From contig NZ_JAIQDG010000044.1 in assembly GCF_020037125.1 (NCBI RefSeq), positions 1 to 64,000 of the forward strand: a stretch of 64,000 bases of DNA. The letters run 5' to 3'. Below, in pieces: positions 49,303-57,953 of the stretch (position 1 is its first letter; the number at the start of each line of letters is the position of its first letter). The DNA is from Myxococcus sp. RHSTA-1-4 (GTDB lineage: Bacteria; Myxococcota; Myxococcia; Myxococcales; Myxococcaceae). Both the position numbers and the translations under genes were made by a program. Under the pieces are notes generated by a model. The model was not told where the DNA came from and ran no database searches. It was given only the letters and a program-made list of their open reading frames with translations.

Positions 49303-50196
49303 CTACGCGGCACACGCGCCCAGCGCGCCCTCGGGAAACGCCTCGAGGAAGCGCCCGCGCGTACGCGGCGTGAAGGTGCCCCTCGCCATGTAGCCGTGCA
49401 ACCTGCGAAGGACGGAACGCGCCGACTCCAGCGCCTCCTCCACCTCGTTGGCGAAGTCGAAGGTGTCGTTGCGGTACAGCTCCTGGAAGGACAGGTGCGC
49501 GTACGCCGGCAGCGCGCGCGCGCGGCCCATGGGGCTGGAGAGGAAGAGTCCGGAGACGTACAGACCGCGCACCCAGCCGTCCACGTCCGCCTTGGAGGGC
49601 GCCTGGCCCACGCGCTCCTGCGACGACAGGCGCACCAGCTCGTAGATGCCGCGGCCAATCCCCCGCCACGGGAAGCCCGGGCTCTTCACCACCTGACACT
49701 TCTCGCGCAGCCGCGGCGTGCCCAGCAGGTCCATGCCGTGCAGCTCGCGCAGGTAGAAGAGCGTCTGCGCCCACTCGATGTCGCGGTGCGCGTCCCGCGC
49801 CTTCTCGCCCCGGCGGCGGTGGCGCGCCACCAGCCTGTCCACCACCGGATACAGGCGCCGGTCCAGGCACAGGTGCGTGAAGTAGCCCGCCAGCAGCGCC
49901 AGCCCCGGCTCGGTGCCCACCAGCGCCCCGGTGGCCACCAGCTCCGCCATCTTCAGCCCGAAGCCCACCGGCGCGCGCTCGTGGTACAGCCGGGCGAAGC
50001 GCGGGCACTCGCGCTCCGGGAGGAACGCGGACAGGCCGCCTCGCACGCCCTCGCACAGCGGCAGGTCCGGCAACGCCGCCCCGAACCGCGCGTACGGGAG
50101 GTCCTCCGACAGCGCTCGGACCCAGTCTGGCGGAAGGTCGCCAGGATTGGCGGCCATCCGTTCGATGGCGGTCAGATGCATCAGCAGCGTGGGCAT
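49303..50196 (-). CDS. Zinc-dependent phospholipase C-like protein
   Basis: 297 residues from ATG 50196. Sequence MPTLLMHLTAIERMA, then FGAALPDLPLCEG, GYFTHLCLDRRLYPVVDRL and HRDIEWAQTLFYLREL. These conserved His/Asp in helices follow the pattern of the zinc-dependent phospholipase C superfamily (G-x-(x)-(L/T)-H-x-x-x-D-x-x-x-(H/Y)-P). Here the usual motif is partly altered (THLCLDRRLYP), so catalysis is uncertain. No signal peptide, hence probably cytoplasmic or an enzyme with a lost export signal. Divergent from pepA with 136 bp between. Confidence 0.65.
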   Translation of the reverse strand: MPTLLMHLTAIERMAANPGDLPPDWVRALSEDLPYARFGAALPDLPLCEGVRGGLSAFLPERECPRFARLYHERAPVGFGLKMAELVATGALVGTEPGLALLAGYFTHLCLDRRLYPVVDRLVARHRRRGEKARDAHRDIEWAQTLFYLRELHGMDLLGTPRLREKCQVVKSPGFPWRGIGRGIYELVRLSSQERVGQAPSKADVDGWVRGLYVSGLFLSSPMGRARALPAYAHLSFQELYRNDTFDFANEVEEALESARSVLRRLHGYMARGTFTPRTRGRFLEAFPEGALGACAA

Positions 50197-50332
50197 TCCC
50201 CACACTGCTATCCAGACCCCCGCGTCAATGCAATACTCGAATGAAATCCGGCGCTTTGCGCACGACAGGGCGGGCGTTACAGTCCGCGCCTTTTCGGTTC
50301 CCTCTTTCATCCGTTCAGGAGTTCCACGGCCC

Positions 50333-51937
50333 ATGAATTTCAGCTTTGTCTCCGGCGACGCCACGCGGGCGAGCGGCGAACTGCTCGTCATCCCCCTCTT
50401 CGAGGGCGAGCTGGGAGACACCGCCCCGTCATCCCTGGCCGCGGCCGACACCGCCCTGGAGGGACGCCTGCGCGGCGCCGCCGCCCAGGAGGGGTTCAAG
50501 GCCAAGGGAGAGCAGTCCTTCCTCATGCACACGCATGGCCGCGCCACCGCGGACCGCGTGCTGCTGCTCGGGCTGGGCAACCGCGCCCGCTTCCACCCGG
50601 AAACCCTGCGCCTGGCCGCCGGCCGCGCGGTGAAGGCCGCGCTGCGGCTGAAGGCGGGCTCGGTGGCCTTCGTGCTCCCGGCCACGGACGCGGCGGCGGA
50701 CGCGGTGCGCGCGGTGGCGGAGGGCCTGCTCCTGGGCGCCTACCGCTTCGACAAGTACAAGTCCTCCGCCCGCGAGGAGAAGAACCCGGCCCGCGTCGGC
50801 AAGGTGGCGCTGGTGCTGCCCGAGGGCGTGGAGAAGACGCGTGAGCTGGACGACGCGCTGGCCCTGGCGAAGCGCGTGGGGGAGGCCACCAACTGGGCGC
50901 GCGACCTGGTGAACGAGCCGCCCAACGCCGTCACGCCCACGGTGCTGGCCGAGGCCGCGCGGCAGGCCGCGAAGGAAGCGGGCCTGCAGGTCACCATCGG
51001 CGGCCTCCGCGAAATCGAGAAGCTCGACATGGGCATGTTCCTCGGCGTCACCGCCGGCAGCGCGGAGGAGCCCCGCCTCATCCACGTCGTCTACACGCCG
51101 AAGAGCGCGCGCGACGCGAAGCGCCCGCCGCTGGCGCTGGTGGGCAAGGCGATTACGTTCGACTCGGGCGGCCTGTCCCTCAAGCCCAGCGACGGCATGA
51201 TTGACATGAAGACGGACATGGCGGGCTCGGCCGCGGTGCTGGGCGCCATGAAGGTCATCGCCGCCCTCAAGCCGCCCTTCCCCGTGCACGCCTTCATCGG
51301 CGCGTGCGAGAACATGCCCTCCGGCACCGCCTACAAGCCGGGGGACATCCTCACCTCGCGCCTGGGCAAGACGGTGGAAATCACCAACACGGACGCGGAG
51401 GGCCGCCTGGTGCTGGGCGACATCCTCACCTGGGCCTGCGAGCACAGGCCGTCCGCCGTCATCGACCTGGCCACCCTCACCGGCGCCTGCGTCATCGCCC
51501 TGGGCAACTACATCACCGGCGCCTTCGGCGAGCACGACGGCACGGTGAACGAGGTGCTCCAGTCCGCGCGCACCGCGGGCGAGGAGATGTGGCGCATGCC
51601 CATGAGCGAGATGCAGAAGGACGCGCTGCGCTCCGAGGTGGCCGACATGAAGAACTCCGGCGAGCGATGGGGCAGCTCCATCAACGCCGCCCTCTTCCTC
51701 AAGGAGTTCGTCGGCGAGACGCCGTGGGTGCACCTGGACATCGCCGGCCCCTCCAACAGCCCCAAGGAGCGCGGCTACCTGAGCAAGGGCGGCACCGGCG
51801 TGGGCTTGCGCACCCTGGTGGAGTGGGTGCGGCTGCGCGCCGCGAATCCCGAGGCCTACGAGGCCGCGCCGGCCCCCACCGTCAAGGGTGCCTCGAAGGC
51901 GGCCGGCAAGCGCGCCCGGAAGCCGGCCCGAGGCTAG
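50333..51937 (+). CDS. pepA: Leucyl aminopeptidase (M17)
   Basis: 534 residues, start ATG 50333. Two-metal cytosolic aminopeptidase. N-terminal macro-like domain (residues 1-185), then the catalytic domain: NWARDLVNEPPNAVTPTVLA, VGKAITFDSGGLSLKPSDG (metal-binding Lys/Asp), MIDMKTDMAGSAAVLGAMKV, ENMPSGTAYKPGDILT, the M17 signature NTDAEGRLVLGDILTWA and LDIAGPSNSPKERGYLSKGG. All catalytic ligands are visible. Ends with a Lys/Arg-rich tail (KAAGKRARKPARG), a small extension relative to the family. Terminates 4 bp from the convergent lipoprotein gene. Confidence 0.95.
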   Translation: MNFSFVSGDATRASGELLVIPLFEGELGDTAPSSLAAADTALEGRLRGAAAQEGFKAKGEQSFLMHTHGRATADRVLLLGLGNRARFHPETLRLAAGRAVKAALRLKAGSVAFVLPATDAAADAVRAVAEGLLLGAYRFDKYKSSAREEKNPARVGKVALVLPEGVEKTRELDDALALAKRVGEATNWARDLVNEPPNAVTPTVLAEAARQAAKEAGLQVTIGGLREIEKLDMGMFLGVTAGSAEEPRLIHVVYTPKSARDAKRPPLALVGKAITFDSGGLSLKPSDGMIDMKTDMAGSAAVLGAMKVIAALKPPFPVHAFIGACENMPSGTAYKPGDILTSRLGKTVEITNTDAEGRLVLGDILTWACEHRPSAVIDLATLTGACVIALGNYITGAFGEHDGTVNEVLQSARTAGEEMWRMPMSEMQKDALRSEVADMKNSGERWGSSINAALFLKEFVGETPWVHLDIAGPSNSPKERGYLSKGGTGVGLRTLVEWVRLRAANPEAYEAAPAPTVKGASKAAGKRARKPARG

Positions 51938-51941
51938 GAAG

Positions 51942-52568
51942 CTAGCGCCAGCGGCCCCGCGGCAGCATGGCCTGCGTGGCCCCGGGGCCCGGAAGCGGAC
52001 GGACGCCTTCGATGAGGGCGTCCACGCTCCGGGTGACGTCGGACGAGGCCTGGGCCGGCCACGTGGCCAGCATCATCAGCACGCGTCCGGGGCGGCCCTC
52101 GCGCACCGCCACCCGGCCCAGCACCGTGTCCCCCACCTGGAAGTCGAAGCCCACCGCGTCCTCGGACAGCGGAATGGGCGCGGGGTCCGTGGTGGTGAAG
52201 CCCGGCTGCTGGCGCAGCCCCTCCGTCAGCCGCTCGGCGAACTGCGTGGGAGACGCCACCGCCGGGGCCACCTGCAGCACCACCTGCGCCCCGGACGTGT
52301 TGTGGCGGAGGATGACGGGAATGGAGAGCCCCTCCGGCGTGCGCTCATTCGTCTCGTCGAGCTCCCAGTCCGCCGTGGGCCGGACGATTTCGAAGCCCAG
52401 GTCCTCGTCCACGTAGCGGCGGGCGGTGGAGTGGCTCACCGGCTCGGACTTCCCGGAGCCGCCCACGCCCTCGCCCCGGCCCGCCTCGGCCTTCACCGCC
52501 GGGCGCGAGCCGCCGCAGGCCGTGCACAGTGCCAGGACTCCCCACGCCAGCTTCCGCATCGCGCCCAT
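51942..52568 (-). CDS. Predicted lipoprotein, unknown function
   Basis: 208 residues. Signal MGAMRKLAWGVLALCTAC with lipobox CTAC. A Gly/Glu-rich linker leads to a domain of ~150 residues that alternates strands and helices: YVDEDLGFEIVRPTADWELD, RHNTSGAQVVLQVAPAV, QFAERLTEGLRQQPGFTTT, and VGDTVLGRVAVREGRPGRVL. The latter parts resemble the layout of small PsbP/DUF1795-like stress or trafficking domains, which have an F-x-I-x-x-P-x-x-W motif near the start, as here (FEIVRPTADW). Last gene of the lpxC run; gap 56 bp from the DUF4388 gene. Confidence 0.7.
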   Translation of the reverse strand: MGAMRKLAWGVLALCTACGGSRPAVKAEAGRGEGVGGSGKSEPVSHSTARRYVDEDLGFEIVRPTADWELDETNERTPEGLSIPVILRHNTSGAQVVLQVAPAVASPTQFAERLTEGLRQQPGFTTTDPAPIPLSEDAVGFDFQVGDTVLGRVAVREGRPGRVLMMLATWPAQASSDVTRSVDALIEGVRPLPGPGATQAMLPRGRWR

Positions 52569-52624
52569 GTCGCTCGTCCCCCGCCGTCAAGGCCGTGGAC
52601 GCGAACGTGGGCACACAGGGGCGC

Positions 52625-53860
52625 CTAGGCCAGCCCTCCCTGGAGTGTGCGGTAGGTGTTGGACAACCGCTCCGCCACCTCGGGAGGCAGGACGTTGCGC
52701 GCTGAAAAGAGCGCGTAGGAGACGATGGCGTCCAGCGCCTCCAGGGTGAGGGCCCGGCCCACGGCCTCGCCCCCACCGGAGAGGTTGGCGCTCAGCCGCG
52801 CCACGTCCACGCGCCCGTCCGGGCCCAGCGTCACCCCGGCGTAGGCCTCCTCCAGGCCCGGCGGGGGCGCGTCCAGGAAGCCGCGCAGCAGGTCCACGTC
52901 CTTCCCCGCGTCGCGCAGCGCCCGGTGCACCAGGGACAGGAGCAGGTTGTAGCGCTCCTCGGCGGACAGCAGCTCCCAGGCCATGCCCTCCACCGCGGGC
53001 ATGGGAGGCGGGGGCGGCTCGGCGGCCTTCACCACCAGGTTGCCGCCGCGCACGGCCTCGTCCAGCCACGTGTAGAAGCCGTAGTGCCCGCCCTCGTAGG
53101 CGGCGCGCAGCTCCTTCAGCGTGGCGCCCGCGCCCAGGCGCGCGAAGAGGGGCTCGTCACCGGGCGGCGTGCCTCCCGGCCCCGGCTCCACGCGCATGTC
53201 CTCCGGGAAGCGGCGGCGCAGGCGCGACACCTCCTCCGTCCGCTTGATTCCGGTGAGGACCAGGTCCCGCGTGCGCTCGGGCAGCTTCACCACGTCCGCC
53301 ATGGGCGCCGGGCCCTCCACGAACAGGAAGCTGCCCTCCACCAATTCGAAGAGGCTGAGCACCACCTCGCGCACCACGTACGTCATGGCGCCGTAGAGGC
53401 TGGCCTCGGACACCAGCCCCTCGGACGTCAGCACCTGGCCGATGCGCCGCGAGGGCGTCACCTTCGACAGGGCCTGCGTGAGCTGCGCCTGCTTGAGCAG
53501 CCCCAGGCGCACCAGCACCGCGCCCAGCCGCTCCCAGCGCTCCGTGGACGTCGCGAAGACCACCTGCCCGTCCCGGAAGGACACCGTGCGGCGCACCGTG
53601 CCGTGCTGCACGGCCAGGAGGCCACTGCGGATGCCCGACAGGACGTGGGCGAAGACCTCCTCGATGGAGAGCGTGCCCAGGCTGCCGGCGAGGAAGCCGG
53701 AGTAGCCGGGCGACTCCTGGAGGAGCACCATCCCCTCGGGCCCGTGGTACCAGGCCCCGAGGGGACGGGATGCGGAGAGGCCAGCGGCAAGCGGCCGCTC
53801 CAGCTCGAGCGACGCCTGCTCACCGCTGACGCGGGGCGTGGCCTTGGGTTTTGGCGCCAC
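52625..53860 (-). CDS. DUF4388 domain protein
   Basis: 411 residues with GTG 53860 (GGAGGGCGG upstream). Residues ~55-210 hold the DUF4388 pattern: GSLGTLSIEEVFAHVLSGIR, SGLLAVQHGTVRRTVSFRDG, then TSTERWERLGAVLVRLGLLK and RRIGQVLTSEGLVSEASLYG. It continues into VREVVLSLFELVEGSFLFVE. The rest (215-411) is an all-helical extension with a Pro-rich hinge (EPPPPPMPAVEG). DUF4388 proteins are abundant in myxobacteria and are thought to have signalling or GTPase-associated roles. Cytoplasmic. Lies in a run of four same-strand genes after lpxC. Confidence 0.8.
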   Translation of the reverse strand: MAPKPKATPRVSGEQASLELERPLAAGLSASRPLGAWYHGPEGMVLLQESPGYSGFLAGSLGTLSIEEVFAHVLSGIRSGLLAVQHGTVRRTVSFRDGQVVFATSTERWERLGAVLVRLGLLKQAQLTQALSKVTPSRRIGQVLTSEGLVSEASLYGAMTYVVREVVLSLFELVEGSFLFVEGPAPMADVVKLPERTRDLVLTGIKRTEEVSRLRRRFPEDMRVEPGPGGTPPGDEPLFARLGAGATLKELRAAYEGGHYGFYTWLDEAVRGGNLVVKAAEPPPPPMPAVEGMAWELLSAEERYNLLLSLVHRALRDAGKDVDLLRGFLDAPPPGLEEAYAGVTLGPDGRVDVARLSANLSGGGEAVGRALTLEALDAIVSYALFSARNVLPPEVAERLSNTYRTLQGGLA

Positions 53861-53883
53861 CCGCCCTCCTCCCCTTTCCGCGA

Positions 53884-54984
53884 CTACTTCTTCGCGGTCT
53901 TCAGCTCCTCGTCGATGATGCTCTTGAACTCCTCGAACGGCTGCGCCCCGGACAGCAGGATGCCGTTGATGAAGAACGCCGGGGTGCCGGACACGCCGAC
54001 CTTCTTGCCGTCCTCCAGGTCCTTCTGGACGGTGGCCGCCTTCTCACCCGAGTCCAGGCACTTGTCGAACTTCGCCGTGTCCAGCTTCAGGTCCGCGGCG
54101 TGCTGCTTCAGGTCCGGGACCTCCAGCTTCTGCTGGTTGGCGAAGAGCGTGTCGTGCATCTCCCAGAACTTGCCCTGGTCGCCGGCGCACAGCGCGGCCT
54201 CGGAGGCCTTCGGCGCCTGCTTGTGGAAGTCCAGCGGGAAGTGACGGAACACCAGGCGAACCTTGTCGCCGTACTCCTTCAGGACCTGGTCCACGGACGC
54301 GTTGGCGCGGCTGCAGAACGGGCACTGGAAGTCGCTGAACTCGACGATGGTGATGGGAGCATTCTCCCCGCCGCCCTTCGCGGCGCCGGTGGCGGCCACC
54401 TGCTTGCGCTCGGCCGGCGGACGCGGCGGCTCGGGCAGGGTGATCTGGACGTTGGCGTTCTTCCGCAGCTCCGCGAAGAGGGCCTGGGCGCGCTCCTGCT
54501 TCGGCTGCTGCGTGAGGAAGTCCACGATCTGCGGCTTCATCTGCTCGTAGGTAGCCCCCGGCGGAAGCTGACCCTTGGCGCCCTCGAAGACCTCCTTGAT
54601 GCGCTCCTCGGGGGGCGCCGGAACCTTGTCGTCGATCTCCGCCTTCAGGTACTGGTCCTGCGTCATGCCGCGCTTCTTCGCCTCGGCGTCGACCAGGGCC
54701 TCCGTCACCATGCCCTCGAGGCCGCGCTTGCGGAGCTGGTGCTTCTGCTTGTCCAGCTCGGACAGGCGGTCCTGGATCTTCTCGTTGAGCTGCTTGTAGG
54801 TGATCTTCTGCCCGTCACCGAAGGTGGCGACCACGGTGTCGGGAGCGGGCTCCCCCGCGTTCGCCTGCTGCGCGGTGGCGGCGGGCCCCTGTGTGGTGGC
54901 CGGCGCCTTCTCCTTGTTGCAGCCTGCGGTGAGGGATGCCGCCAGGAGCGCGGCGAGGATGACGCGGGTGGGACGGTTGAGCAT
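53884..54984 (-). CDS. Lipoprotein fusing a SurA-like segment to a DsbA-like thioredoxin
   Basis: 366 residues. Signal MLNRPTRVILAALLAASLTAG then Cys22, lipobox TAGC. Residues 45-165 are a chaperone-like helical segment similar to the SurA/PpiC N-domain (ITYKQLNEKIQDRLSELDKQ, EALVDAEAKKRGMTQDQYLK), without a parvulin active domain. Residues 205-366 are a thioredoxin fold of the DsbA/Thioredoxin_4 type with redox motif CPFC in VEFSDFQCPFCSRANASVDQ and the cis-Pro loop SGTPAFFINGI. It probably handles disulphides or folding of exported proteins while tethered to the membrane. Follows lpxC by 47 bp. Confidence 0.88.
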   Translation of the reverse strand: MLNRPTRVILAALLAASLTAGCNKEKAPATTQGPAATAQQANAGEPAPDTVVATFGDGQKITYKQLNEKIQDRLSELDKQKHQLRKRGLEGMVTEALVDAEAKKRGMTQDQYLKAEIDDKVPAPPEERIKEVFEGAKGQLPPGATYEQMKPQIVDFLTQQPKQERAQALFAELRKNANVQITLPEPPRPPAERKQVAATGAAKGGGENAPITIVEFSDFQCPFCSRANASVDQVLKEYGDKVRLVFRHFPLDFHKQAPKASEAALCAGDQGKFWEMHDTLFANQQKLEVPDLKQHAADLKLDTAKFDKCLDSGEKAATVQKDLEDGKKVGVSGTPAFFINGILLSGAQPFEEFKSIIDEELKTAKK

Positions 54985-55031
54985 ATCCCGCCGACTTAAT
55001 CGAGCTTGACCGGACCTGCAAGGAATCTACT

Positions 55032-55976
55032 TCAAGCGACCAGGGGCTCCAGCTCCAGCGCGCCCGCCATGCCGGTGAAGCCCAGGTCCAGCCCCTCCAG
55101 CTCGCGGCGGCGGGCGGGGACAATCTCGTAGCAGCTCGGATCCGAGAGCACCTTGCGCACCAGCTTGTGGTTGAGCGCATGGCCCGTCTTGTACGCCGTC
55201 ATGTGCCCGATGACCGGGCGGCCGAACAGCGACACGTCGCCGATGGCGTCGAGAATCTTGTGCCGCACGAACTCGTCCGGGAAGCGCAGCCCGTCCGGGT
55301 TGAGGATGGAGACCTCGTCCACGACGATGGCGTTCTCCAGCGAGCCGCCGCGCGCCAGGCCCAGCTGCTTCAGCTTCTCCACGTCGCGGAGGAAGCCGAA
55401 GGTGCGCGCGCGGGAGATTTCGCGCGAGAAGTCCCGGTCGCTGAAGTCCAGGTCGAAGGCCTGGCCCTGGATGACGGGGTGCTCGAAGTCGATGGTGCAG
55501 CTGATGCGGAACTGCCTGGACGGGGTGAGCGAGGCCTGCTTGTCACCGTCCACCACGGACACCGGCTTGCGGATGACGAGCAGCTCCTTGGGCGCGTCCA
55601 GCTCGCGGATGCCGGCGTCCTGGATGAGCGCGGCGAACGGGGCGGCGCTGCCGTCCATGATGGGCACTTCCGGCCCGTCCAGCTCCACGCGGACGTTGTC
55701 GATGCCCAGGCCGGCCAGCGCCGACATGAAGTGCTCCACCGTGCCCACGCGCACGCCGTCGCGGCCCAGCGTGGTGGCCAGCGACGTGTCCACCACGTAG
55801 TCCGCCAGGGCGGGGATGCTCACCGGCCGCGGCAGGTCCGTGCGCACGAAGACGATGCCATGACCGGCGGGCGAGGGACGCAGGGTCAGCGTCACCTTCG
55901 CGCCGGAGTGGAGACCCACTCCCTGCAGGCTGGCAGTCTTGGAAACAGTGCGCTGGTTGTAGGAGGACGGTCGCAT
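55032..55976 (-). CDS. lpxC: UDP-3-O-acyl-N-acetylglucosamine deacetylase
   Basis: 314 residues from ATG 55976, close to the family length of ~305; the open frame extends 31 codons upstream. Second, committed step of lipid A synthesis. Zinc and active-site motifs present: RTVSKTASLQGVGLHSGAKV, the zinc His in VEHFMSALAGLGIDN, EVPIMDGSAAPF, and HKILDAIGDVSLFGRPVIG followed by GHALNHKLV near the C-terminus. Cytoplasmic. First gene of the run lpxC, thioredoxin-like, DUF4388, lipoprotein. Confidence 0.95.
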   Translation of the reverse strand: MRPSSYNQRTVSKTASLQGVGLHSGAKVTLTLRPSPAGHGIVFVRTDLPRPVSIPALADYVVDTSLATTLGRDGVRVGTVEHFMSALAGLGIDNVRVELDGPEVPIMDGSAAPFAALIQDAGIRELDAPKELLVIRKPVSVVDGDKQASLTPSRQFRISCTIDFEHPVIQGQAFDLDFSDRDFSREISRARTFGFLRDVEKLKQLGLARGGSLENAIVVDEVSILNPDGLRFPDEFVRHKILDAIGDVSLFGRPVIGHMTAYKTGHALNHKLVRKVLSDPSCYEIVPARRRELEGLDLGFTGMAGALELEPLVA

Positions 55977-56458
55977 GTCGGTGTTGCCTCGTGGCTGCTC
56001 GGTACCGCGGGACTGCCTGTCTGCCGGTCCAGGCCCCGCCGGAAGGACCTGGAAACGTTCATCAGTCATCTGACGCGACGCACTGATTCAGCAATCGGCA
56101 TGCCACACCCGTGTGACAGGGGCCGCGGAGCCGGAGGGGTGAAAGTGAAGACAACCCCTTGAAACGACTCGGCTTTCTGGTGCGTCGTGGTGGGCGCCGG
56201 TTCCGGCCTGGCGCCCGCCCCCCGTATGAAGCCCGGTGATTCCTCCCGATACCGCGACACCGATGTCCGGGATTTGGCAAAGCCCGGAATCCGCGTCCCC
56301 TTCACCTCGACTCGCCGGAGCCCGGCGTGTCATCCATGCAACAGGGGCGCGTCAATAGCGCAAGGAACCGGCTGGACGCAAACGCGGCGCGGCAATCACC
56401 CCGCGTGAGGGCGGCGGCGCACGATGCGTGGGTGAGGTAGGGCGCCGGTGTCCTGCCC
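55977..56458. other. Intergenic region upstream of lpxC
   Basis: About 480 bp between lpxC and the end of the gene at 56459. It must contain the lpxC promoter, but I see no clear elements. A small palindrome CACACCCGTGTG is at 56106-56117. No RNA gene or supported coding sequence found; an open frame at 56088-56333 has no protein-like character. Confidence 0.4.
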
Positions 56459-57934
56459 CTAGCGGGCGGCGGCGGAGAGGAAGCGGTCCCGGAGGGCCTC
56501 CGCCTCCTGCCGGTCGAAGCCGCGGCCCTGGAGGAGCGTGCGGCGGCTGACGGCGTGGAAGGTGGACTCCAGCGTCTGGACGAAGCGGCGCAAATCTTCC
56601 GCGAGGCGGGCGCGGATGCCGGGCCCTTCCGGGGGCCAGGGCAGCTCCACCAGCAGCGAGGTGAAGCGGTCGAAGGCGTCGTAGTCCGCGTAGCGCAGGA
56701 GCTGGTAGCCGCCGTCGTGGAAGTAGGCGAGGAAGGACTTGAGGGCGTCCAGCGCGCGCTCGGCGGCGGGCACGTCCTCGGCGCGCAGGTGGCCTTCCGC
56801 CGCGCGGCACAGCTGGGCGTAGACCCACAGGTCCTTGCGCAGCCGCAGCGCGGCGTCCTGGGGGCTCATCAGCTCGTCGAAGACACCGTCCGTCAGGCCG
56901 CCGTTGGGAGCGAGCGTCTCCACCAGCACCACCACCTGGGTGCGCAGCACCGTGGTGAAGGCGGCGGCGGCGCGGGCGGGGGCCTCCGGGTCCCGGTCCA
57001 GGTTGACGAGCACCTCGCGGGCCACGCGCTCCGTCTCCCGGGCGATGTCGCGCGCGGCGCGCAGCGTGGCGGCCTGGAGCGCCTTGGAGCCCGCCCTGGG
57101 CGACAGCTCCGAGTGCATCCACGACGCCAGCGAGTTGGCCTCGCTGCGCACCAGCGCCAGCAGCACGCGCACGCGGCGCGGGTACGGCGGCTGTCCCTCC
57201 GCGTCCACGTAGGCCAGGTAGTGCAGGAGGCGGAAGAGGCCGAGGAAGGCGGTGGCGAAGAGGACGCGCTGCTCCTCCGCGAGCGAGGCCAGCGTGTCCA
57301 GCAGGCGCACCGAGCGCAGCCGGTCGTACTCGACGCGGAACTCCAGCGGGCGGAAGGGGCGGAAGTAGCGGTTGAGGACGATTTCGCGCAGGGCCAGCTT
57401 GCCCACGTCCTGGAAGAGGCCGAGGTTGGCCACCGGCAGCTTCAGCAGGTGGTCCAGCAGGTTCTTCAGCGCGTCGAAGGCCTCGCGCAGCACGAAGAGG
57501 CTCTCCGGCGGCGTCTCCTGGTCCAGCTCCTCCTCGATGAGGGCGCGCCGGATGCGGTCGTCCGCGAGCTGGGTCTCCACGTACTTGCGGAAGACCATCT
57601 TCTGGTCGCTGTCCGGGTCCTGCAGGTGCCGGGCGACGCGGATGGCGCGGTCCATGGCGTCGCGCACGTCCGCCAGCTCCTCGTGGAAGTCGCGGGTGAC
57701 GAGCGGCCGGCCTCCCGCGTCCACCACGGTGTTGAGGTTGAGGTAGCGCTCCACCGCGCGCAGGAGCATCTCGAACTCGAAGAGCAGCTCCTCACGGCCC
57801 TCCACGGGCACGCCGCGCAGCCAGCGCTCGCGCTCGGCGAGGAAGCCCGCGCGCGACGTCTGCGACGCGCGCATCAGGTCCCCGTAGAAGTCACGGCCAG
57901 AGGCGGAGGTGATGGGAGGAGTGGCGGAGTCCAT
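56459..57934 (-). CDS. Conserved-looking helical protein downstream of ruvB
   Basis: 491 residues from ATG 57934, 19 bp after the ruvB stop, so co-transcription is likely although the ribosome binding site is weak. Predicted almost all helix, without signal or membrane segments. Landmarks: FLAERERWLRGVPVEGREEL, RALIEEELDQETPPESLFVL, VANLGLFQDVGKLALREIVL, LPWPPEGPGIRARLAEDLRR and FDRQEAEALRDRFLSAAAR. No family recognised. Its position behind ruvB does not by itself imply a recombination role. Confidence 0.7.
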   Translation of the reverse strand: MDSATPPITSASGRDFYGDLMRASQTSRAGFLAERERWLRGVPVEGREELLFEFEMLLRAVERYLNLNTVVDAGGRPLVTRDFHEELADVRDAMDRAIRVARHLQDPDSDQKMVFRKYVETQLADDRIRRALIEEELDQETPPESLFVLREAFDALKNLLDHLLKLPVANLGLFQDVGKLALREIVLNRYFRPFRPLEFRVEYDRLRSVRLLDTLASLAEEQRVLFATAFLGLFRLLHYLAYVDAEGQPPYPRRVRVLLALVRSEANSLASWMHSELSPRAGSKALQAATLRAARDIARETERVAREVLVNLDRDPEAPARAAAAFTTVLRTQVVVLVETLAPNGGLTDGVFDELMSPQDAALRLRKDLWVYAQLCRAAEGHLRAEDVPAAERALDALKSFLAYFHDGGYQLLRYADYDAFDRFTSLLVELPWPPEGPGIRARLAEDLRRFVQTLESTFHAVSRRTLLQGRGFDRQEAEALRDRFLSAAAR

Positions 57935-57953
57935 GGCGCGGAAGAGTCTACTC

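Noticed and set aside
55977..56458. Small RNA or tRNA upstream of lpxC
   Set aside because: No cloverleaf, no conserved leader, no strong terminator found in this gap.
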